Assembly: GCA_964545925.1 (NCBI GenBank)
Contig: CAZJHM010000004.1
Coordinates: 1 to 37,583 of the forward strand
DNA: 37,583 nucleotides
Direction: 5' to 3'
DNA from: CAZJHM01 sp964545925
Lineage (GTDB): Archaea; Iainarchaeota; Iainarchaeia; Iainarchaeales; CAZJHM01
This document shows positions 31,968 through 37,583 of this stretch, one piece after another (the first letter of the stretch is position 1; every line of letters starts with the position of its first letter). Under the pieces are notes generated by a model that made no database searches, was not told the origin of the DNA, and saw nothing but the letters and a program-made list of their open reading frames with translations. The position numbers were made by a program, and so were the translations under genes.

Positions 31968-31986
31968 TGTCTAAACTATTTAGACA
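31968..31986. promoter_or_regulatory. Candidate operator palindrome upstream of cdc48
   Basis: TGTCTAAA-CTA-TTTAGACA is a perfect 8-bp inverted repeat with a 3-nt centre. The TATA-like GATTTAAAAGATT lies just upstream on the minus strand (about 31991-32003), so transcription should start inside the palindrome. A dimeric repressor bound here would block initiation. The ATG is 20 nt downstream with AAAAGG as ribosome binding site. Only one other half-site was noticed (22886-22893). Confidence 0.6.
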
Positions 31987-32069
31987 CTTTAATCTTTTAA
32001 ATCTTTTTGTTTTTCTCTTAAAGAATAACACACCAATAATATTTAAAATCAACGGAACAGAACTATATT

Positions 32070-33542
32070 ATGAACTTTTTAAAAGAAAATAAATTTCTAA
32101 TTGCTTATTCTGTTCTTTATCTTGCTTTATTCCTACTTTTTTATCCAAGTTTTATTTCTTCAAGTGATGAACATGGTTATTTGAAATCTGCCCAACTTTT
32201 AACTGAGGGTAAATTAGCAGGAGAAGATATTTTTTCTTCAGCTCGCTCTTTTGTTAATAATAATTTATTTTATCCTGTGATGTTTATTGGTTATTCTTTT
32301 TTTCTGTTTTTGTTTGTTTTGTTTGGCTTTGACAAAATATTTTTACTTGGACTATTGATTCTTTTATTTGGGCTTTATTTGTTCAGTAAATTCTTTAAAC
32401 TCTTTAATATTAACCAAAAATATTTGTTTTTTTATTTATTTTTTCCGCCCTTTGTCTGGATTTCTAGAACAATTTATCCGCATTTATTGGCTGGTCTTTT
32501 TTTGTTTTTAGGTTTTTATTTCTATATTAAATATGTCAAAAAATCAGAATATTTAGATTTATTCTTAGCTGGTTTTTTTATAGGAGTAGGTGTATTTATA
32601 AGGGCTGACTTGGTTTTGCCTTTGATTTTGTTTGGTTTGACTGTTTTTTATAAATACAAAGAAAAGATTTTATTTTTTGTTCTGGGAGGCACCCCTCTTC
32701 TTTTGTTGTTTTTGTTTTTAAACAATTTGATGTATGGTTCATTTTTTAACTCAGGATATAATGTGTCTGGAATTAGCTATCTTTTGGGGCCTGTTTTTGG
32801 TATTCATCTCTTTGATTTTTTTATATATTTGGTTGTTTTTTCTTTAGTATATCCTTTTATGATAACATCCCCTTTTTTTCTGAGGAAAAAATTACCTTGG
32901 CTTGAAATCTATGCATTGGTATTTGGAGGATTGTTGTTGCAATCAACATATGCAAATATATTTTTTGCAGGATTCAACCCTTTATCTTTTATATTTATCA
33001 ATGTCAGATATTTTATTCCAATTTTACCTATTTTGGTTTTCTGTTTTATTTTTATGTTTAATGAGTTTATGAATAAAAATGAAAAATATTCTTTTTTAGT
33101 GCCTTTTTTATTTTTGTTTCTTTTTTGCACAACTATTGGGTTTTCTTATAAACACTCTGACTTCTTAGATAGTCGTTTTTCTGTTTTTCAGACAATTCAA
33201 GAGAAAATTCCAGATGGAAGTTTAGTTTTAGGAAGTAGTGATGATCACATTTATTTTTCTCCCATTTTTTCTTCTTTGAAATATTTGCGGATAGATTATT
33301 GTAATGACTTTAATCCTTGTCCTGATTTTGATTTCTCTCAGGTTTTTTCTCAGGATTTTTATGTTTTAGATTTAGAATATGGTAACAGAGAAGGAAGAGA
33401 TAGTCCAAGACAATTAGAAACAATTAATAAAGAAAGACAAGTTGTCAAGGATTTTATTATTGCAAATTCTGAGAATTTAGAATTAATTTATGAATCTTCT
33501 TTCCCAAATAGTTTTAAAATCTATAAATATTCCAGAGAATAG
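32070..33542 (+). CDS. GT-C type membrane glycosyltransferase
   Basis: The 490-aa protein has about 11-12 hydrophobic helices and a soluble C-terminal tail of about 110 residues. The first outer loop has FISSSDEHGYLKSAQLLTEG, the acidic motif position of GT-C enzymes, and the second loop RTIYPHLLAGLFLFLGFYFY resembles ArnT/PMT relatives. It would use a polyprenyl-phosphate sugar outside the membrane. The C-terminal domain has DDHIYFSPIFSSLKYLRIDY. TATTTAAAATC is centred 26 nt before the ATG, so the mRNA is probably leaderless. It is the second GT-C gene of the window and shows only family-level similarity to the one at 5230. Confidence 0.8.
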   Translation: MNFLKENKFLIAYSVLYLALFLLFYPSFISSSDEHGYLKSAQLLTEGKLAGEDIFSSARSFVNNNLFYPVMFIGYSFFLFLFVLFGFDKIFLLGLLILLFGLYLFSKFFKLFNINQKYLFFYLFFPPFVWISRTIYPHLLAGLFLFLGFYFYIKYVKKSEYLDLFLAGFFIGVGVFIRADLVLPLILFGLTVFYKYKEKILFFVLGGTPLLLLFLFLNNLMYGSFFNSGYNVSGISYLLGPVFGIHLFDFFIYLVVFSLVYPFMITSPFFLRKKLPWLEIYALVFGGLLLQSTYANIFFAGFNPLSFIFINVRYFIPILPILVFCFIFMFNEFMNKNEKYSFLVPFLFLFLFCTTIGFSYKHSDFLDSRFSVFQTIQEKIPDGSLVLGSSDDHIYFSPIFSSLKYLRIDYCNDFNPCPDFDFSQVFSQDFYVLDLEYGNREGRDSPRQLETINKERQVVKDFIIANSENLELIYESSFPNSFKIYKYSRE

Positions 33543-33556
33543 ACACTAAAAAAATT

Positions 33557-34846
33557 TTAGGAGACATCTTTTCCAAAATAACCAAACTTTTCTCTCATTT
33601 CAATCATCTTTCCGCAGGAAAGATTTCCTTCTGGACATTTTCCTCTTGTGCATGGAGGTCCTGCTTTATCATAAATAACTGGTGAAATTTGTTTCAAAAT
33701 TTCAAGTTTTTTAATATATAAATTTCTTATTTCCCATTGTGCATTATTGCAGGTTCTTTCTGAAAGAATATCATTATCCATTCTTGCATTTGTAGTTGTT
33801 ATTAGTTTTAAAATATCACAATTCAACAAAAGATAACATGAGGCTTCTAAACTTATTTCTTCTGCAATTTTTTTTCTGGTTTGTTTGACTTCTTGCACAA
33901 GATTATTGAATTCCTCTAAAATTTCTTTGTTTGCTTGAATACTTGGAGGGATAATAGGGGTTCTTTCAATTGGAATTAATTCAAATCTCTCTCTTTTATT
34001 TCTTGGTAATCTGTGTCTTTCAAATTGATGATAGCATGTTAGACTCATTTTAATTCCAAATCTTGTTCTTGCATGTTCTATTATTGAAGTATGTCCATAA
34101 TTTAAAACTCTTGAAACTAATTCTTTGGCTTTTTCATCTGTCCAATTCTTAGAGAATTCAGAAGCAGGTAAAGCATTTGTTGATGTTGCAGCCCCCATTG
34201 CACATCTTAATAATGGATTTTCAAATCCATTTAAGAAAACAATATCTTTGTCTATTTTATCAAACAATCCTTTTTGTTTTTCCCATATTTCTTTCCAATT
34301 AATTGGTTTAGCTAATTCTTGTATTTTATCCCACAATGCTTCTGGGAAATATTCTTTTAATTTATTTTCTAATTCTTTAAATTCTTCTTGTTTTTCAGAT
34401 TTTATTAAACGGAAAAAATTAACTAACTTGTCTCCAGACATTGTAACAAAAACATTAGTTTTAACTGCAATAGGAAGAATATATCTTGCATCTTCTATTT
34501 TTATCCCATATTTGAAATCAGATTCTTTAGGCCTTCCTTTTGGATTTACTTTTTCTTTTAGTTCAGACATTTTTGAATATAGTTTGAAAATTTTTTCAAC
34601 AATTTCTTGGTATTCTTTTGAATTTTCTAATTCTTTTGGAATTGTATAATTTCCAGCTCTAACATATCTTTGGGATTGTTGTGTATATGAATCTAAAGTT
34701 TCGCATATTACATGTGAAACTAAACGAGAACATTCTTCTACAGAAAAAGAAATATTCAAGTCTTTCATTGTCTCATTAAATTCATATTCTTCTAGATTTA
34801 GATAATTTCTATCTTCAAAATCTGCATCAAAAAGTTTTATTTCCAT
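33557..34846 (-). CDS. thyX: Tandem-domain flavin-dependent thymidylate synthase-like protein
   Basis: The 429-aa protein looks like two ThyX domains in one chain. The N half has SYTQQSQRYV (residues 53-62), matching the SxNExSxRY loop, and EDARYILP (118-125). At the RHR position it has CET, and at the NAR position SGD. The C half has GHTSIIEHA (251-259), HQFERHR (273-279), NAR (353-355), R364 and AQWEI (369-373), but lacks the Ser loop (LPRNKRERF) and the Arg of EDAR (EASC, 334-337). A Cys trio lies near the end (C399, C404, C411). ThyX makes dTMP from dUMP with FAD, NADPH and methylene-folate. Canonical ThyX is about 220 aa and tetrameric. A TATA-like block is centred about 27 nt before the ATG. 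Confidence 0.85.
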   Translation of the reverse strand: MEIKLFDADFEDRNYLNLEEYEFNETMKDLNISFSVEECSRLVSHVICETLDSYTQQSQRYVRAGNYTIPKELENSKEYQEIVEKIFKLYSKMSELKEKVNPKGRPKESDFKYGIKIEDARYILPIAVKTNVFVTMSGDKLVNFFRLIKSEKQEEFKELENKLKEYFPEALWDKIQELAKPINWKEIWEKQKGLFDKIDKDIVFLNGFENPLLRCAMGAATSTNALPASEFSKNWTDEKAKELVSRVLNYGHTSIIEHARTRFGIKMSLTCYHQFERHRLPRNKRERFELIPIERTPIIPPSIQANKEILEEFNNLVQEVKQTRKKIAEEISLEASCYLLLNCDILKLITTTNARMDNDILSERTCNNAQWEIRNLYIKKLEILKQISPVIYDKAGPPCTRGKCPEGNLSCGKMIEMREKFGYFGKDVS

Positions 34847-34892
34847 ACCTTCTAAATAAGTAGAGAAAATTAAAAACCTATTTCTTTCTTTT

Positions 34893-35564
34893 TTAACTTC
34901 CGTTTTTTTCTCCCTTGATTATGAAAATCTCTCCAAAGGCTTGTTCTTGTAATATATCTATCTTTTTCTCAGTCATTAAAAAAAGCAGATAAACAAATAT
35001 TTCAACTATTTCTTGTATTTCTTTTTTTTCTATTAGTTCGGAGAAAGAGAGCATTTCTTTTTGTTTGAATTTTTCATTTAATATTATGTAGAAATCTTCT
35101 CTTTTTTCTTCAAATTTCTCTGGCTTTAAATCTAAATCCATTGCCATTTCTTTTATTGTCTTTAAATATGTCTTTTTTTTGGTTTTTTTCAAAACTCTTT
35201 CAATTGAATTAACTAAATCATCTAAATGCAAAGCCCCTTCTCTTAGTGGGCGAACTATTTCTATATCTGGAATATCTCCTAAATCTGCTAAAGGTATTTC
35301 TTCTTTTTCATCTTGCATACTTTTTATTTCCAATGCTTTTGCTTTATATCTCAATAAAATAGAACAAACTAATATTGCATTTGCTGGAATTCTTAAATTT
35401 TCTTCTTTTAGTTCTTTTATTTTCTCCATATATGCTTTTGCTAATTTTTCAATATCTACAGCCCAAGGGTCAATCTTTTCTTTCTTAACAATATCTAAGA
35501 GCATTATTTTCCAATCTGGCTGATGCACTAAATCAACAAATGAGAATTCTTCTTTTTCTTGCAT
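34893..35564 (-). CDS. scpA: Segregation and condensation protein A (kleisin)
   Basis: The 223-aa kleisin bridges SMC heads in chromosome condensation. The N-terminal helical domain has the family start FVDLVHQPDWKIMLLDIVKK and EKIDPWAVDIEKLAKAYMEK, followed by ILVCSILLRYKAKALE. The C-terminal winged helix (EIVEIFVYLLFLMTEKKIDI then QEQAFGEIFI) binds the other SMC head. No smc or scpB gene is in the window. ATTTTAAAAG is centred about 24 nt upstream of the ATG, suggesting its own leaderless promoter; thyX starts 46 nt downstream with a separate TATA. Confidence 0.92.
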   Translation of the reverse strand: MQEKEEFSFVDLVHQPDWKIMLLDIVKKEKIDPWAVDIEKLAKAYMEKIKELKEENLRIPANAILVCSILLRYKAKALEIKSMQDEKEEIPLADLGDIPDIEIVRPLREGALHLDDLVNSIERVLKKTKKKTYLKTIKEMAMDLDLKPEKFEEKREDFYIILNEKFKQKEMLSFSELIEKKEIQEIVEIFVYLLFLMTEKKIDILQEQAFGEIFIIKGEKNGS

Positions 35565-35612
35565 AAGTAAAATAATCTTTTTTTCTTTTAAAATCTTTGT
35601 TTTTCTTTTTTC

Positions 35613-36341
35613 CTAGTTCATTTTGCTTAATTTAAATCTAATCAGGAAAACTTTAAAGATAAACTTCAAATGTTGTTTGATTACATTTATTATTTTCATA
35701 GATGATTGTCCATATTTCCTTACTCTTAAAACAGTTGGGAATTCAACTGCTTTTTTTCCTTTAATTAGAGAATAAACCATTAGTTTTGTAACATATAAAA
35801 AACCATTATCTGCAGGATTTGTTTCTTCTAAAACTTCTTTTCTATAAATCCTAAACATTGCAGTAAAAGTATGCATATTCCAATAAACTAAAATTCTATA
35901 TAAAAAAGAAATTCCTTTGCTAAGTATTAGTCTGTATTCAGGAACTCCTTCAACTGTTCCTTTTGGATGATAAGGAGAAGCAGTAACAATATCATTTTCT
36001 TTTAAGAGTTTGAGCATTTCTAAAACTAAAACAGGTTCATATGTGCAATCACTGTCTATGTTTGCAATTAAATTTCCTTTTGCTTTTTTAAATCCTTCTT
36101 TTAATGCTCCGCCTAAACCCTTGTTTTTATCATAACTGATTATTATGTATTTTTTATTTTTCCCAAATTCTTTTTTCAATTTTTCTTTTGTTGAGTCTTT
36201 ACTTCCATCATTAACTAAAATAAATTCATATTCATAATTTTTCTTTAATCCTAATTCCAATCTTTCAGAGTGTCTCTTAAATTGACTAATTCCTTTTTCC
36301 TCATTATAGAAAGGAACAATAATTGAAATAGTTTGTTTCAT
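35613..36341 (-). CDS. Glycosyltransferase family 2, dolichyl-phosphate-mannose-synthase-like
   Basis: The 242-aa protein has IIVPFYNEEKGI at residues 7-18, VNDGSKDST, GALKEGFKKAKG and the DxD-type motif NIDSDCTYEP, all of the DPM1/DPG synthase group of GT2, which load a sugar onto a polyprenyl phosphate. The C-terminus (KQHLKFIFKVFLIRF) may be an amphipathic or short membrane helix. It is the third gene of an operon with the phosphoribosyltransferase-like and papain-fold-like genes: its ATG is 5 nt after the previous stop with AAGGTAG before it. Lipid-linked sugar of this type is what GT-C enzymes use. Confidence 0.9.
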   Translation of the reverse strand: MKQTISIIVPFYNEEKGISQFKRHSERLELGLKKNYEYEFILVNDGSKDSTKEKLKKEFGKNKKYIIISYDKNKGLGGALKEGFKKAKGNLIANIDSDCTYEPVLVLEMLKLLKENDIVTASPYHPKGTVEGVPEYRLILSKGISFLYRILVYWNMHTFTAMFRIYRKEVLEETNPADNGFLYVTKLMVYSLIKGKKAVEFPTVLRVRKYGQSSMKIINVIKQHLKFIFKVFLIRFKLSKMN

Positions 36342-36346
36342 TTTTT

Positions 36347-36994
36347 CTACCTTTTTCTTCTTTCATTTGGTTTTTGTTTTACTGGGTTTGGAACAATATC
36401 TTCTTCTCTCCTAGGTAAAGCATATTCTTTTGTTTGTTTTGGGAGAGGGATTCTTTTTTGTGCCCTTCTTTCCCTAAAAAATCTTGATTTTGTTTCTTTT
36501 TTTTCAAGAGAGTTTGGAACAATGATATCTATTGGCTTTAATAGTCCTTGCCCAATTCTTTTATTTAACATATCTTCAGTCATTACTCTTTCATTTCTAA
36601 AATTGTGTTGTATAACTAAAGGATTTACTTTTACAACAATTCCTAAATGAGTATATACTCTTCCTGGTTGATTGTAATTACTGTTTTTATACCAGAAACC
36701 AATTGCATCTCCAGGTTTCACTGTTTGTTTTATTTCTGAAATTTTCAATCCTTTTAAATTTCTTTTAACTAATTTATTTGCATTTGCAAAATTCCAAGCA
36801 TCTGCTCCAATATATCCTTTGTTAAATTTCTTTGCTTCAATTCTTACATATCTTGCACAATTTCCTGAAACTTCGTGTTTCATTCCTCTTGCTAATCCAA
36901 AAGCTGCTCCTAAAGCAGCAGTTGTTAGTACTGTACCTGCAGCTATTTTTTTAAATAAAGACATTTTTCTTTGTTGTGGTTTTTTTTGAGGCAT
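36347..36994 (-). CDS. Papain-fold-like (NlpC/P60- or CHAP-type) exported protein
   Basis: The 215-aa protein has a basic start and a hydrophobic helix (KKIAAGTVLTTAALGAAFGL) that could anchor or export it. The next ~100 residues resemble a small papain-fold amidase: SGNCARYVRI with Cys46, GADAWNFA, VKPGDAIGFWY, then YTHLGIVV with His116 and IQHNF with His130 as possible third residue. The last ~65 residues are basic and disordered. NlpC/P60 and CHAP enzymes cut peptidoglycan peptides, yet archaea of this kind lack peptidoglycan, so the target might be pseudomurein, a host or competitor wall, or a protein crosslink. The stop of the upstream gene and this ATG share one base (TAATG). Confidence 0.68.
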   Translation of the reverse strand: MPQKKPQQRKMSLFKKIAAGTVLTTAALGAAFGLARGMKHEVSGNCARYVRIEAKKFNKGYIGADAWNFANANKLVKRNLKGLKISEIKQTVKPGDAIGFWYKNSNYNQPGRVYTHLGIVVKVNPLVIQHNFRNERVMTEDMLNKRIGQGLLKPIDIIVPNSLEKKETKSRFFRERRAQKRIPLPKQTKEYALPRREEDIVPNPVKQKPNERRKR

Positions 36995-37386
36995 TATTTA
37001 TCCCATGGGAATTTAACTTCTGTATTTTCTGGAATATTATATACGAAGTAATCGGGTTTTTTCTGACTGCTTATTGCATACATTCCAACACTTATATTTC
37101 CTTCTTTTATAAAATCATTGAAAATATTATCTGCAACTAAATCCACAACTAAGAATTTTCCTTCTTGAGGTTCAACAAAAATCTCTTTATCTAATTCTTT
37201 TGCTAACATTGCGGCTAAGATTAATCCTGTATTGGGTACTGCAATTATTCCATCTATTTCTCCTGCTTTTTGTTTGCAGAATTTCTTTATCAATTTCAAA
37301 GCTTTTTCAAAATCTTGCCAATCTGTTTCATGTTTTTCTTTTTCTGGCTCTTGTGAGAATCCACTGAAATTATTAAAAAAGTCCAT
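36994..37386 (-). CDS. Degenerate phosphoribosyltransferase-like protein
   Basis: The 130-aa protein resembles the type I PRTase fold: IDGIIAVPNTGLILAAMLAK matches the early core strand and helix, and FLVVDLVADN sits where the PRPP loop (VDDVxxTG) would be, but the second Asp and the TG are missing. It is therefore either a non-catalytic PRTase relative or an unrelated Rossmann-like protein. No membrane segment is seen. It is the first gene of an operon with the papain-fold-like and GT2 genes. The function is unknown. Confidence 0.65.
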   Translation of the reverse strand: MDFFNNFSGFSQEPEKEKHETDWQDFEKALKLIKKFCKQKAGEIDGIIAVPNTGLILAAMLAKELDKEIFVEPQEGKFLVVDLVADNIFNDFIKEGNISVGMYAISSQKKPDYFVYNIPENTEVKFPWDK

Positions 37387-37471
37387 ACTTAATTATTGTT
37401 TTCTTTTTTTTAAAGCTATCGCTTTTTTGGTTTGTAGAAACCTTTTTTAATCTCTTAATTCTAATTATCTT

Positions 37472-37583
37472 ATGAATAAATCCTTCCAAAATAAAGCCCA
37501 AGGCTCCTTAGAATATCTACTTATTATCGGAGGAGCAATAATGGTTGCAGCAATTGTCTTAATGGTTCTAAGTGGAACATCAG
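37472..37583 (+). CDS. Class III signal-peptide (type IV pilin-like) protein, 3' end cut by window
   Basis: Only 37 codons are in the window. The start MNKSFQNKA is followed by QGSLEYLLIIGG, the archaeal class III signal (Q-x-S-x-E-x-x-x-L), and a hydrophobic helix (AIMVAAIVLMVLSG). The prepilin peptidase would cut between A9 and Q10, leaving the helix to pack into a pilus. This pilin class is common in DPANN and methanogen genomes. The ATG is preceded by a T-rich block with TTTTTTAATC about 25 nt upstream. Confidence 0.85.
   Translation, partial: MNKSFQNKAQGSLEYLLIIGGAIMVAAIVLMVLSGTS

Noticed and set aside
32686..32700. Short G+C-rich stretch as a possible RNA gene
   Set aside because: It lies within the GT-C frame and shows no cloverleaf or stem pattern.
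1..37583. CRISPR array, insertion sequence or integrase
   Set aside because: No regularly spaced repeats, transposase-like frame or inverted-repeat-bounded element was seen on either strand by eye. A self-alignment would be the decisive check.

Overview
The window is about 37.6 kb of very A+T-rich, densely packed DNA from an archaeon. It encodes a Cdc48/VAT ATPase with two AAA domains, archaeal-type ribosomal proteins eL40 and eL41, a geranylgeranyl reductase for ether lipids, archaeal ThiI, a class III (QGSLEYL) pilin signal and a four-subunit 2-oxoacid:ferredoxin oxidoreductase. First genes mostly have a TATA-like block about 25 nt upstream of the start codon, which implies leaderless mRNAs. 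Internal operon genes carry GGTG/GGAG-type Shine-Dalgarno sites. Short intergenic gaps, low G+C and many small proteins of unknown function suggest a small-genome DPANN lineage (Pacearchaeota/Woesearchaeota-like). That placement is inference; no rRNA is present. No gap without a gene exceeds about 140 bases.

Layout. 1-6.6 kb: a secretion/pilus ATPase cut by the left edge, tRNA-Gln, a cis-prenyltransferase, a DUF192 protein, a geranylgeranyl reductase, an exported Ig-like protein and a GT-C membrane glycosyltransferase. 6.6-17 kb: a surface-glycan locus. It holds all five enzyme types of the route to UDP-2,3-diacetamido-2,3-dideoxymannuronate (dehydrogenase, oxidoreductase, aminotransferase, acetyltransferase, 2-epimerase), two glycosyltransferases, an alpha/alpha-toroid protein, a Wzx-like flippase and an unknown protein. 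17-24.6 kb: ThiI, a Cys-rich membrane-anchored protein, an MgtE-like channel, a Tyr-rich exported protein, eL41, a UbiA-family prenyltransferase, a methyltransferase, an HD-domain protein, tRNA-Glu next to eL40, a long coiled-coil protein and a small basic protein. 24.6-27.6 kb: the porGDAB operon. 27.6-32 kb: cdc48 with two overlapping downstream unknown genes and a perfect 8+3+8 palindrome at its predicted transcription start. 32-37.6 kb: a second GT-C protein, a tandem-domain ThyX, ScpA, an operon of a phosphoribosyltransferase-like, a papain-fold-like and a GT2 protein, and the start of a class III pilin gene at the right edge.

How the genes fit together. The cis-prenyltransferase, the GT2 (dolichyl-phosphate-mannose-synthase-like) protein, the two GT-C proteins, the Wbp-type sugar pathway and the flippase could supply the lipid carrier, activated sugars and transfer steps of one cell-surface glycosylation system.

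The most unusual observation is the ThyX-like gene. Its two ThyX-like halves appear to have lost opposite sets of active-site residues, so one composite site could be shared between them. Other points of interest are four divergent gene pairs that each seem to share one central TATA block, the candidate operator at cdc48, and two ribosomal-protein genes that are easy to miss (eL41 and eL40).
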